Shown: positions 1-10,631 of the stretch, piece after piece | Layout of the letters: every line of letters starts with the position of its first letter | Numbering within the stretch: the first letter of the stretch is position 1 | Assembly: GCF_000013745.1 (NCBI RefSeq) | Contig: NC_007925.1 | Coordinates: 3,472,001-3,536,000, forward strand | DNA from: Rhodopseudomonas_A palustris_F | GTDB lineage: Bacteria; Pseudomonadota; Alphaproteobacteria; Rhizobiales; Xanthobacteraceae | DNA: 64,000 bases | Reading direction: 5' to 3' | Made by a program: the position numbers and the translations under genes | The notes under the pieces: generated by a model | Databases searched by the model: none | The model's input: only the letters and a program-made list of their open reading frames with translations | What the model was told of the DNA's origin: nothing

Positions 1-546
1 GTCGGTCTCGGATTTCAGCGTCACCGGGCGCACCGCGCTGACCAGGCCGTGGGCGACGTGCACCACATAGCTGCCCGGCGGCAGCACGATGTTCGGCGTG
101 GCGCCGCGGTCCTCGCGGACCAGCTTGAACGCCCCGGTTTCGTCCGGTCGATCGGAGTATACCCGCCAGATCAGATTGTTGCCGATCACCGGCAGATCCT
201 TGCCGTAACGCGCGGTCAGCGCCAGCACGGCTTGCGGCGGTGCCGCAGGCGTCGGCGGCAACGGCGACACCACGGGCGGCGTGACCGCACTCACCGGCGG
301 CTGGATCAAGGTCGGCGGCAGTCCGGGCGGCGCCGCGGCCGGGCCGGACGGCGGCGCCAAGCTGATCGCGCCGCCGGCCGGCGCTTCCGGCACCGAGGCG
401 GGCGGGATCGGCGGCGGTCGGTCGCTGAAGAATTGCGCGAAGGCGAATTGCGGCGTGCCCAGCGCGACACAGGCGACCAGCGCGAACGCGATCCGCCAGC
501 CGCGGCGGCGGCCCGATCCGGCGCCAGCTTTGTCCGTTGACATCAT
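1..546 (-). CDS. Exported hypothetical protein, 5' part only
   Basis: The gene runs off the left edge; 182 codons are visible in frame to base 1. Two ATGs lie in tandem at 546 and 543. The N-terminus is basic (GRRRGWR) followed by a hydrophobic stretch ending in FAFAQ, which reads as a signal peptide cleaved near residue 37. A Pro/Ala-rich linker (about residues 40-105) follows, then a folded-looking part with motifs VIGNNLIWRVYSD and LPPGSYVVHVAHGL. I do not recognise a named family. The secretion signal and linker suggest a periplasmic or surface-anchored protein. It is transcribed divergently from the patatin gene. Its C-terminal part is missing, so no function is proposed. Confidence 0.7.
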   Translation of the reverse strand, partial: MMSTDKAGAGSGRRRGWRIAFALVACVALGTPQFAFAQFFSDRPPPIPPASVPEAPAGGAISLAPPSGPAAAPPGLPPTLIQPPVSAVTPPVVSPLPPTPAAPPQAVLALTARYGKDLPVIGNNLIWRVYSDRPDETGAFKLVREDRGATPNIVLPPGSYVVHVAHGLVSAVRPVTLKSETD

Positions 547-850
547 GCCGATGGTTTTCACTGAAAACGCGGCAAATTCAAGCCTGTGCGGCGAAACAAC
601 CGGCGCCGCCGCGGCCGCCTCTGGTTTCGCTTGAGGAAGCGGGCTCAGCGGCGCGGCCGGGCGGGTCGATCGTCATGACGCGCCGCCTTGCGCGAAGCTG
701 TTTCGCAATCCGCCGGAGTTTTGGCGAATCATCCGCCGGCTTTACCTTTGGGTGCATCAATCGTGCTTGGATGGGGACTGGCAGGAATGCACCGCGGCAA
801 TTAGATCGCCTTTGGCAACTCGCGTTGTGACCGGATGAGGAGGCTGTTTG
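547..850. other. Divergent intergenic region
   Basis: About 300 bases separate the divergent exported-protein and patatin genes. The only element I can support is the Shine-Dalgarno GAGGAGG at 837-843 serving the patatin gene. No repeat, RNA gene or clear promoter is visible; both promoters should lie here. Confidence 0.5.
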
Positions 851-1885
851 GTGTTGGAAAACCTGATCGGACGCGGCCAGCAAGCGTCCGTCGGCCGTGA
901 CAAGGTCGGCCTCGGCAGTATCAGACGACCGGTGATCGGATTGGCGCTCGGCGGCGGCGCGGCGCGCGGCTTCGCCCATATCGGCATCCTGCGCACCCTG
1001 CTCGCCAACGGCATCGTCCCGGACGTCGTGGTCGGCACCTCGATCGGCGCCGTGGTCGGCGCGGCCTATGCCGCCGGCCATCTCGACAGCCTGGAGGACT
1101 GGGCGCGCAGCCTGCAGCCGCGCAATATCTTCGGCTATCTCGACATCCGGCTGAACGGCTCCGGGCTGATCGGCGGCGACAAGCTCGCGGCGCAGCTCGA
1201 GGCCACGCTCGGCCAGATCCAGATCAGCGACCTCATCATCAAATTCGCCAGCGTCGCCACCGAGGTGCGCACCGGCCACGAAATCTGGCTGACCCAGGGC
1301 CGCATCGTCGACGCGGTCCGCGCCTCCTATGCGCTGCCGGGGATCTTCGCGCCGGTGCTGATCGGCGACCGCTGGCTGGTCGACGGCGCCCTGGTCAATC
1401 CGGTGCCAGTGTCGGCCGCGCGGGCGCTGGGGGCTGAGATCGTGATCGCCGCCAATGTCTCGAGCGACGTGTTCGGCCACGGCACCACGATCTTCTCACA
1501 CGGCACCCCGATCGAGGAGATCGAGACGGTGATCGAAAGCCCGGCGCCGCGGCGCGGCTTCGGCCGGTTCTTCTCGGCCGAGCGCTTCATGAAGCGCGAA
1601 TTGTTCGGCACCAGCGATCGGCCCGGCATCTCCACCGTGATGGTCGACGCCTTCAACATCATGCAGGATCGGATTACCCGCGCCCGGCTGGCCGGCGACC
1701 CGCCCGACCTGCTGATCTCGCCGCGGGTCGGCAAGATCGGCTGGTTCGACTTCCACCGCGCCGACGAGATGATCGGCCACGGCGCGAGAGCCGCCGAGCG
1801 CGCCATCGAGTCGATTCAGGAGGCGATCGAGATCATCGCCCCCGAAACGCCGGCGGAATCGCTGGCCAATACCGAGAAGGCGTAA
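851..1885 (+). CDS. Patatin-like phospholipase family protein
   Basis: Serine lipase/acyl hydrolase of the patatin fold (RssA/YchK-like). The three family signatures are present: the oxyanion loop GGGAARG (about residues 34-40), the nucleophile elbow GTSIG with Ser64, and the DGA motif with Asp178, which completes the Ser-Asp dyad. Length (344 aa) is normal for the single-domain bacterial group, and there is no signal peptide, so a cytosolic or inner-membrane-associated enzyme is expected. I chose GTG at 851 because GAGGAGG lies 7 bases upstream; the TTG at 848 would sit too close to it. Substrate cannot be read from the sequence. Confidence 0.9.
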   Translation: MLENLIGRGQQASVGRDKVGLGSIRRPVIGLALGGGAARGFAHIGILRTLLANGIVPDVVVGTSIGAVVGAAYAAGHLDSLEDWARSLQPRNIFGYLDIRLNGSGLIGGDKLAAQLEATLGQIQISDLIIKFASVATEVRTGHEIWLTQGRIVDAVRASYALPGIFAPVLIGDRWLVDGALVNPVPVSAARALGAEIVIAANVSSDVFGHGTTIFSHGTPIEEIETVIESPAPRRGFGRFFSAERFMKRELFGTSDRPGISTVMVDAFNIMQDRITRARLAGDPPDLLISPRVGKIGWFDFHRADEMIGHGARAAERAIESIQEAIEIIAPETPAESLANTEKA

Positions 1886-1985
1886 ACTCAAAATACGAAT
1901 TCGGACCAGATGATTAGGTCGCGACCTTCGGATTTGAGATGAGCCAGGTCGCGGTCCGCTGACGCGGGTTGCCGCGGCCGGCCTC

Positions 1986-2414
1986 TTACGCCGTCTTGAT
2001 GTAATCCTGTAGCGCCTGCTGCTCGTGCTCGTATTCCCGCAGCCGCCATTTGACGATGTCGCCGATCGAGATCAGCCCGACGATTTCGGCGTCCTCGATC
2101 ACCGGGATATGCCGGAACTTGCCCGAGGTCATCAGTTCCATCATCGAAGCGACGGTGTCGCTGGGCCGGCAATGGATCACCTTGCGGGTCATCACGGCGC
2201 TGACCGGCTCTTCGAGCACCGCCGCGCCGCGCTCGCCCAGCACCCGGACGACGTCGCGTTCCGACAAAATGCCCTCGATGCGCTTGCGGGTCAGCACCAG
2301 CACGGCGCCGATCCGGCGGTCCGCCAACACTTTGATGGCAGCAAACAGCGGCGTCTCGGGCTCGACGCCGACGATCTGCCGTCCCTTCGATTGCAGAATC
2401 GCGCCTACGGTCAT
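1986..2414 (-). CDS. CBS domain-containing protein
   Basis: A 142-residue protein made almost wholly of two tandem CBS motifs (about residues 8-65 and 72-130), which pair into one Bateman module. Typical signatures are ALVLTRKRIEGILSERDVVR in the first repeat and IPVIEDAEIVGLISIGDIVK in the second. Bateman modules bind adenine nucleotides or related ligands, and stand-alone ones usually act as energy or ligand sensors for a partner enzyme; no partner is evident. It is convergent with the patatin gene across a 100-base gap. The ATG at 2414 is in good context. Confidence 0.93.
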   Translation of the reverse strand: MTVGAILQSKGRQIVGVEPETPLFAAIKVLADRRIGAVLVLTRKRIEGILSERDVVRVLGERGAAVLEEPVSAVMTRKVIHCRPSDTVASMMELMTSGKFRHIPVIEDAEIVGLISIGDIVKWRLREYEHEQQALQDYIKTA

Positions 2415-2720
2415 GGTGGCCTCCCTTGGTGCCGCGCCTTGTTGGCTCGGCTCTTTTTGGAATTGTTCAACGAAAACAGATCAGCTTCGATTTCGTTCAG
2501 GCCGCTCGGCGCACGGGCCGGCATCGGCCCGGCCTCAAAAGCAGGATCACCTTCCTGCTCCAGATACTTGTCGGGGCGCGATTTTTTCCGAAAATCCGGA
2601 TCCGCTTTTCGGGATCACGCGGCAATCCGCCGAGGCCCGCAGACAGGCTAGCTGCTAATAATTATCAACAATGATGGATCAAACCGGCGCGCGGCGCAAG
2701 GTATTGAATAACCAATCGGC

Positions 2721-3551
2721 TCAACTCTCGGGAAACGCCCCGTCGGCGCCGGGCCGCGCCCGCGGCACCGGATCGAACAGCGCAAACAGCAACAGCCCGG
2801 CGAAGAACCCGCCGATATGCGCCTGCCAGGCGACGCTGGCGCCCTCGGCGCCGATTGCGATCGATCCCACTCCGAACACGATATTGATGCCGAACCAGAT
2901 CGCCAGGAATCCCAGCACCCGCGGATCGCGCAGCGCCCGGCTCAAGGGCTGCGCCGGCACCAGAGCCGCAGTTTCGGCGTCGCCGCGCCGGAACGACAGG
3001 AAGCTGCCCTGCACGAAGGCGAAGCGGATCGCCGCGGCCATCGCTCCCGAAACCGACGCCGAGGCGCCGATCATCGGCGCCATCGCGTGCTCGTGGGTGA
3101 CGAGATGCGCCAAAGCGCCGGCGATCGCGGTCACCGCCATGAACACGAAGAACCGCACCGCGCCGAACCGGCGCGCCAGCGCGCTGCCGAACGGCAGCAG
3201 CCACAGCACGTTGAAAAGGATGTGGCTGAGATTGGCGTGCAGCAGCGAATAGGTGACGAACGACCAGATCTTGGCCGCGGTGCCGCCGGGAAACGGCGTC
3301 GCCAGCAGCGTCGAATCGTAGCGCATCGGGATGAAGCCGAACATCTCGATGGTCCAGTATTCCAGATCCGGCGGCAGCAGCACGCGCAGATGGATCACCG
3401 CCAGCAAGGCGACATAGGCGGTCAAGGCGCCCGGCAGGGTCAGGATCGGTTCGCGCGGAGGATCGACGGCTTGCAAGGTCAGGCCTTCAGGGCTGTGTCC
3501 CGGTCCGACCTTCGCCGTGCATCCCGCGGCGTGTTTCGGATTCGACGGCAC
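2721..3551 (-). CDS. Rhomboid family intramembrane serine protease
   Basis: Polytopic membrane protein of 276 aa with about six hydrophobic segments from residue 40 on. The rhomboid catalytic serine is in the helix-4 motif ASVSGAM, and the catalytic His is in the last helix in WQAHIGGFFAG. The conserved HANLSHILFN histidine cluster of helix 2 is also present. Rhomboids cleave transmembrane substrates within the bilayer; the substrate here is unknown. The start is GTG at 3551 (an ATG two bases further upstream is in another frame); a shorter GTG start inside the first 40 residues cannot be excluded. Confidence 0.9.
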   Translation of the reverse strand: MPSNPKHAAGCTAKVGPGHSPEGLTLQAVDPPREPILTLPGALTAYVALLAVIHLRVLLPPDLEYWTIEMFGFIPMRYDSTLLATPFPGGTAAKIWSFVTYSLLHANLSHILFNVLWLLPFGSALARRFGAVRFFVFMAVTAIAGALAHLVTHEHAMAPMIGASASVSGAMAAAIRFAFVQGSFLSFRRGDAETAALVPAQPLSRALRDPRVLGFLAIWFGINIVFGVGSIAIGAEGASVAWQAHIGGFFAGLLLFALFDPVPRARPGADGAFPES

Positions 3552-3994
3552 ATTAGCAAATCGATGATATCGCGTGGTCTTGTTTCAGAAATCGTCTTGC
3601 AGGCGAACTGGCTGAACTTCTGATCGACCCCACGGGCGGCGATGGGCTCCCTTAGGCGGCCCGGCTTTATCGTGCAAGCGCAGCATCGGCCGCCCGACCC
3701 TTCAGCCATAACACGAAAACCGGGAGCGGACCTGAGAAGTCCGTTCGTGTGGTCCGATCTTGTCCCGCGTTGCGCCGGTTCGCCCGTGACGCCCCGCAAG
3801 GAGCGGACCCGGACCGCGCGGCGCCCTGCACCCGGGCTGACCGCTTCGCCGCAAACCCCGGCCCCGCCTCGGCAAAATGCCATTCCGGCACGAACGCTGC
3901 AAAGCCCGTCTCGCAACACCAGAATGGGGGATCGACGCCACGAAAACGGGACAGATCTGTCCCGAAAGCGTGGCGCGCGGGTCAGGGTCGAGTG
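3552..3994. other. Divergent intergenic region, rhomboid/PAS_5
   Basis: 443 bases between divergent genes. The open frames crossing it look like GC-driven noise. It contains an 18-base perfect palindrome annotated separately at 3947-3964. I see nothing else I can support. Confidence 0.45.
3947..3964. promoter_or_regulatory. 18-bp perfect palindrome, candidate operator
   Basis: CGGGACAGATCTGTCCCG is a perfect dyad with no spacer, ending 30 bases before the ATG at 3995. Its position suggests a repressor site over the promoter or leader of the PAS_5 gene. No T-tract follows, so a terminator is unlikely. The binding protein is unknown. Confidence 0.4.
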
Positions 3995-4549
3995 ATGAAG
4001 CATCCAGCAAGCCAGGCGCTGTTCGCCTATTGGGACGACAAGCGGGGCGGCGCGCGGGCTCCGGAGCGTCAGGCCTTCGAGCCGGCCGAGATCAGAGAAT
4101 TGCTCGGCGACATCTTCGTCCTGTCGTACCAGCGCGCCGTCGAGTGCCGATTCCGGGTCGCCGGGACCCGGGTCTGCGCCCTGCTCGGCCGCGACCTCAA
4201 AGGCGAGAGCTTCGCCGCACTGTTTGCCGCCGAAAGCCGCGGCGAGATCGAAGACCTGCTGGGTTTGGTCGCCGAAGACGCGCTGACGGCCGTCGCCGGC
4301 CTCAGCGCCGCGACCTCCGACGGCTCGGTCAGCCATCTCGAATTGTTGCTGCTGCCGTTCAACGCCCGCGCCCACAGCCCGCTGACCATGACCGGGCTGT
4401 TGGCCCCGCTCGATCTCGGCCACCGCAACCTCGGCGAATTCCGCCTGACCTCCTGGCGCACGCTGCGCCCGCCGCAACGACTCGGCCGGCGCTCGCTGCG
4501 CAAGTTCCGGGCGGCGCCCGGCTTGACAGTTTACGAGGGGGTCAACTGA
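3995..4549 (+). CDS. PAS_5-type (DUF1457) PAS domain protein
   Basis: 184-residue protein matching the alphaproteobacterial PAS_5/DUF1457 family. It opens with SQALFAYWDDKRGGARAPER, followed by LLGDIFVLSY and a PAS-like core in which CRFRVAGTRVCALLGRDLKGESF is typical, and ends with a basic tail (RRSLRKFR). Family members are small cytosolic proteins of unknown signalling role. A GTG lies directly before the ATG used here, so the start is certain only to one codon. The response regulator/kinase pair lies 300 bases downstream on the same strand, too far for obvious co-transcription. Confidence 0.8.
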   Translation: MKHPASQALFAYWDDKRGGARAPERQAFEPAEIRELLGDIFVLSYQRAVECRFRVAGTRVCALLGRDLKGESFAALFAAESRGEIEDLLGLVAEDALTAVAGLSAATSDGSVSHLELLLLPFNARAHSPLTMTGLLAPLDLGHRNLGEFRLTSWRTLRPPQRLGRRSLRKFRAAPGLTVYEGVN

Positions 4550-4851
4550 TCGCGCCTAGCCGGCGGCCGGAGCTTCGGTTGCGGCGTCGCTGCGATCGTG
4601 CCGCGATCGGAAACGCGCTTCTCGCCGGCTTAGGGCCGCCCCCCGCATCGCCGCCAATCCTGCCGGCCGCATCGGGGCGTCGGCAACGACAGTTCGTCAG
4701 CGCCCGCCACCTGGACAACCATTAGGGGTAATAGCATCCATATACCCTATTCCTGGCAGACACAAAATTGGCGCGGTCCGAGAGTGTTGAGGGGTGATTC
4801 GGGCGAACGCCGACATCCCGTCGTGGACACCAAACGACCGGGAGGTGGACA
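4550..4851. other. Intergenic region upstream of the two-component pair
   Basis: 302 bases. Near 4723-4749 there is an imperfect dyad (TAGGG on the left, CCCTA on the right, 17 bases apart) in the only A+T-richer patch, a reasonable place for the promoter of the response regulator. The Shine-Dalgarno GGGAGG precedes the GTG start at 4852. Nothing else is evident. Confidence 0.35.
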
Positions 4852-5257
4852 GTGCCTCGTATTCTGCTCGTCGATGATGACCCGCTGATCCGCTCCGGCG
4901 TCCGGGCCTGGCTGGAAGCCGAGAACCACCAGGTCGTCACCGCCGAATGCGGCGTCACCGGTTTGAACGCGTTGCATGGCGCGACTTTCGATCTGATGAT
5001 CGTCGACATCTTCATGCCGCACATGCGCGGCTTCGAATCGGTCCGGGTGTTCCACCAGAGCGCTCCCCAGGTGCCGCTGATCGCGATCTCCGGTTACGTG
5101 TTTGCCGAAAAACGCACGCCGGCGCCGGACTTCCTGGCGATGGCGCTGGAGCTCGGGGCGGCGCGATGCCTGCGCAAGCCGTTCCTGCCCTCGACGCTGC
5201 TGACCGTGATCGAGGCCTGCCTGCAGGAACACGCCGCGCCAACGCTGCACATCGCCA

Positions 5258-5268
<11 letters not shown>
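4852..5268 (+). CDS. Single-domain response regulator
   Basis: 138-residue receiver (REC) domain without an output domain. It shows the acidic pocket D8-D9-D10, the phospho-acceptor Asp52 in LMIVDIFMP, the switch Ser80 in IAISGY and the conserved Lys109 in CLRKPF. It probably works as a CheY/DivK-like phosphorelay partner. Its 3' end overlaps the hybrid kinase gene by 11 bases, so the two are translationally coupled and probably form one phosphorelay. GTG start with GGGAGG about 7 bases upstream. Confidence 0.93.
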
Positions 5269-7522
<2,254 letters not shown>

Positions 7523-7753
7523 CCGGACCGCAGTCATCGTCCCTGGCGCCCGATCCGAACCTCGGCGCGGGGCATTTTGCTCTGCGCCACCCAGACCCGC
7601 GGCCTTCATGCGCCGCGCGGAAATCCACGCCGGCTTGGTTGGAATGCAGGCGCGGCAAGCGTGCGGGCCGCCCGCCATGCCGAACGCTAACGAGGCGTTA
7701 ACTCTGACAGCCTTAGGGTTGCACCGAGTCCCGACAACCGTTCGACCGGTGGA

Positions 7754-8371
7754 ATGATGGCGTTTGCCGAGCAAAAATCGATTCAACCGGCCACCGAAGA
7801 GCGACGCCGCTTTCAACGCGTGAAAGTCCACTTGCTGGGCCGCTACATGTTGCCGGATCGCCGCGAATTCCCCTGCCAAGTCATCAACATGTCGCCGGGC
7901 GGCTTGGCCATGCTGGCGCCCGGGATCGGCAATGTCGGCGACCGGGTGATCGCCTATCTCGACCATATCGGCCGCGTCGAAGGCAAGATCACCCGCATCA
8001 TCGACAACGGCTTTGCGATGACGGTCGGCGCCACCCCGCGCAAGCGCGACAAGCTCGCCGCGCAGCTGACCTGGCTCGCCAACCGCGACATCCTCAACCT
8101 TCCGGAAGACCGCCGTCACGACCGTATCGTGCCGCGCAATCCGATCTCGATCCTCACCCTGGAGGACGGCAGCAAGCAGAGCTGCCGGATCATCGACATG
8201 TCGCGCTCGGGCGCGGCGATCTCCGCGGACTTCCGACCGACGCTGAACTCGCAAGTCGCGCTCGGCAGGGTGCAGGCCCGGGTGGTCCGTCACCTCGACG
8301 ACGGCTTCGCGCTCGAATTCATTCACGAGCAGATTGCCGAGACACTCGAAGACAGCGTTACCGCGCGGTAA
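7754..8371 (+). CDS. Double PilZ domain protein
   Basis: 205 aa with two PilZ units. The first (about residues 17-95) carries the arginine-rich ERRRFQRVKV and the N-x-S-x-x-G motif NMSPGGLAM. The second (about 118-200) carries RRHDRIVPRN and DMSRSGAAI. These RxxxR plus D/NxSxxG pairs are the c-di-GMP-binding signatures, so both domains could bind. No effector domain or membrane segment is present, so it should act as a soluble c-di-GMP adaptor. The start is one of two tandem ATGs (7754/7757). A short dyad TAACG-AGG-CGTTA lies at 7688-7700 upstream. Confidence 0.85.
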   Translation: MMAFAEQKSIQPATEERRRFQRVKVHLLGRYMLPDRREFPCQVINMSPGGLAMLAPGIGNVGDRVIAYLDHIGRVEGKITRIIDNGFAMTVGATPRKRDKLAAQLTWLANRDILNLPEDRRHDRIVPRNPISILTLEDGSKQSCRIIDMSRSGAAISADFRPTLNSQVALGRVQARVVRHLDDGFALEFIHEQIAETLEDSVTAR

Positions 8372-8701
8372 ACCGCGACACCTCGCGATCAGCAATTCCA
8401 TCGACCGATGAAGGCGCTATCCGCCGCCGCCGAGCCGCGCCGTGGTCGTCGGCTGCGGCCTTGCGCTGGTTAATTTCCACGCCGGCTCGCGCGGGGCGCC
8501 CGCGGTTTCGTTGGGCGCGGCGGTTAACGATTCAATTTGAATCGAATTTGAAAATTCGCAATTTTACGCTTATTCGATTCAAGTATATCGCGAAACAATC
8601 CGCAGTTTTGATTCAGACTTGGCTCAATTGTACTTGTTGTACTTAGCGGCCGCGCAAAGCCTCTGTGCAAAACATGGTCCCAACAAGAAACGGGGGCCAC
8701 A
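8372..8701. other. Intergenic region with an A+T-rich stretch
   Basis: 330 bases. The first half is ordinary GC-rich sequence. From about 8520 to 8645 it becomes strongly A+T-rich and contains repeated GATTCAA words. The best-defined element is annotated at 8528-8544. This is presumably the promoter region of the transglutaminase-like gene. Confidence 0.45.
8528..8544. promoter_or_regulatory. Dyad CGATTCAA-T-TTGAATCG, candidate operator
   Basis: Perfect 8-base arms around one central T. The half-site CGATTCAA recurs near 8576 and a variant GATTCA near 8609. The cluster sits in a local A+T island upstream of the gene at 8702, which fits a regulator-binding region. No regulator is assigned. 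Confidence 0.4.
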
Positions 8702-9331
8702 ATGTTTTGCAACAGGGGATTACGCACCGCGCTGGCAGCTGCCGCCGCCGTGTTGGCAATGACCACAGCGGCCTACGCGGCCGGCGAGCGAGTGATGTAT
8801 GCCAGCCTTGGCGACAGCGCACGGGCGCCGATCGGCTGGATCGAATTCTGTTCCGACACCCCGGTGGAGTGTCGCGGCAGCGCCACCCAGCCGCGTGATA
8901 TCGTGATGTCGCAATCGACCTGGAAGGACTTGCTGCGGATCAACCGCTGGGTCAACGACAACATCAAGCCGATGACCGACCTCGATCATTGGGGTGTGGT
9001 CGAGCGATGGTCGATCCCCACCGATGGTTACGGCGACTGCGAAGACTACGTCTTGATGAAGCGCAAGATGCTGATCGATGCCGGATGGCCGCGCGAGGCA
9101 CTGCTGATCACCGTGGTGCGCGATACCAAGGGCGACGGCCACGCGGTGCTGACGGTCAAGAGCGACAAGGGCGAATTCATTCTCGACAACCAGAACGAAG
9201 AGGTCGTGGCCTGGACCGAGACCGGATACCGCTTCGTGAAACGTCAGTCGCAGAGCGATCAGAACGTCTGGGTAGCGCTGGGAGATTCCAGACCGGCGGT
9301 GGCCACCGCCAGCGCCCAACAGCGCAAGTAA
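8702..9331 (+). CDS. Periplasmic transglutaminase-like cysteine peptidase (BTLCP)
   Basis: 209 aa with an N-terminal signal peptide ending in AYAA (about residue 25). The papain/transglutaminase-like triad is visible: Cys in GYGDCEDYVLMKR, His in GDGHAVLTV and Asp in FILDNQ. This is the bacterial transglutaminase-like cysteine peptidase family (PF06035/DUF920). In other bacteria, members such as LapG cleave outer-membrane adhesins. No adjacent adhesin or LapD-like gene is present, so that role is only a possibility. GGGGG lies just before the ATG, and a strong terminator follows at 9431. Confidence 0.88.
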   Translation: MFCNRGLRTALAAAAAVLAMTTAAYAAGERVMYASLGDSARAPIGWIEFCSDTPVECRGSATQPRDIVMSQSTWKDLLRINRWVNDNIKPMTDLDHWGVVERWSIPTDGYGDCEDYVLMKRKMLIDAGWPREALLITVVRDTKGDGHAVLTVKSDKGEFILDNQNEEVVAWTETGYRFVKRQSQSDQNVWVALGDSRPAVATASAQQRK

Positions 9332-9430
9332 CAGAACAAGTAGCAGCGCAAGAACATCTCGCTGCAGCCCATTCAGGAGAATCGCGACCCGGTCACACCC
9401 CACCCCTCCCCGTCCCCGACCGGATCGTGC

Positions 9431-9470
9431 GCGGCCAGCTCTTCCCCCAAAGAGCTGGCCGCAGTTTTTT
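9431..9470 (+). terminator. Rho-independent terminator
   Basis: Perfect 13-bp stem (9431-9443 with 9450-9462) around a 6-base loop, followed by AGTTTTTT. It ends transcription of the transglutaminase-like gene and separates it from the convergent MarR gene. Confidence 0.92.
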
Positions 9471-9531
9471 CAGGCGGCTTTGCCCACCACGGACAGCGGC
9501 GATCGAGTCCGCGACCGCCCGCGGCGATGCA

Positions 9532-10086
9532 TCAGCTCTCGACCGCGACCCGCGCCACCGCGATCTTGGCGCGCTTCTTCAGCATCTCGAGTTTGCTTTT
9601 GACGTCGTTCATCGACTGGGCGTCGAAATCGCGGAAGATAAAGGCGTGCAGCGCCTCCCAGCGGGCGGAAAGGTCGGAAATCTGCTGCCGCGCCCGGTCC
9701 GACAGCGACATCAGCACCACACGACCATCGGCCGCGGAGGTCACGCGATTGATCAGACCCAGCCGTTCCAGAACCTTGGTCTGGGTGGTGACGAAGGTGG
9801 AGACCGCGTGGATCTTGGCGGAGACGTCGCCGACCGAGACACCGCCGCCCTGGTCGAGGTCGTCGATCGCCATCAGGATCAGCCACTGCGATCCGCTGAT
9901 GCCGAACAGCTTGGCCCACGACCGGCGGATATCTTCCAGGTGATTGCTGATCGAGACGAAGTCCCAGATGATCTGGTGCGACAGGCCGAAATCCCGATGC
10001 CCTTCAGCCGCCTCGGCTGGCCCGCGCGACTCCGTTGAAGCCGCAAGATCGCCCTCCTCGTCGTGGGCAGTGCGCAGAGTCGGCAT
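9532..10086 (-). CDS. MarR family transcriptional regulator
   Basis: Winged-helix regulator of 184 aa. The DNA-binding part spans about residues 65-135: SGSQWLILMAIDDLDQGGG, then VSVGDVSAKIHAVSTFVTTQTKVLERLGLI and the wing VTSAADGRVVLMSLS. The dimerisation helices lie at both ends. I chose ATG at 10086 because GGAGG lies 9 bases upstream; the frame stays open to an ATG at 10137 without a good ribosome-binding site. Its target is unknown. The neighbouring porin is divergent but more than 500 bases away. Confidence 0.88.
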   Translation of the reverse strand: MPTLRTAHDEEGDLAASTESRGPAEAAEGHRDFGLSHQIIWDFVSISNHLEDIRRSWAKLFGISGSQWLILMAIDDLDQGGGVSVGDVSAKIHAVSTFVTTQTKVLERLGLINRVTSAADGRVVLMSLSDRARQQISDLSARWEALHAFIFRDFDAQSMNDVKSKLEMLKKRAKIAVARVAVES

Positions 10087-10631
10087 TCCGCAAAACCTCC
10101 ATCGATTCGTCCCTTCGACCGTCGTTTGCACGTCCATGGGCCAGGGCCGCAGGACTCAACGACTTGTTCTTTTTCTTGTTGGCCTTGTTATTCTTCTTGT
10201 TCTTGCCGTCGCCGAGCGAACCGCAGATCGATCATTGGCTCGCCCCGCCGCGTCGTTAAACCCGCGCGACCTTCATCCATGTGCCCGGTGTCAAAACACC
10301 AATTTAAGGGCCGCCAATTCCGTTCAGATTAGCACAAGACAACTGCTGGTTAATCTGGCGGCCGCTCGCCTATTCGTATTATGACGCTCGCGTAACAACG
10401 TGTTGCAAGAATACAACAAATTCGGGGAAACACAATATGTATTTATGTTCGAGATTTCTTTGCGGAGGTACCTTCTGTATGTTCCAGCTGCGGACGGAGG
10501 GGGGCACCTCGAAGTCGTCCCGGCGGATGAACTCTCTGAGAGTTCCAGCGGCGGGTTAACGGGCACCATTTTTCGACCAGCGCAAGCGCCGTCGATTGGA
10601 CTGTCCACTAGGCAAACTTGGAGGTTTTCAA
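10087..10631. other. Long intergenic region upstream of the porin
   Basis: 545 bases. A pyrimidine-rich stretch at about 10165-10205 opens short hydrophobic frames (LFFFLLALLFFLF-like), but none has a convincing ribosome-binding site. From about 10380 the sequence is A+T-rich and probably contains the porin promoter and a long 5' leader. The porin's GGAGG is at 10619-10623. No repeat or RNA gene is recognised. Confidence 0.4.

Noticed and set aside
10035..10259. Small open frames with hydrophobic runs upstream of the porin
   Set aside because: They result from a pyrimidine-rich stretch; no ribosome-binding site and they overlap the start of the MarR gene.
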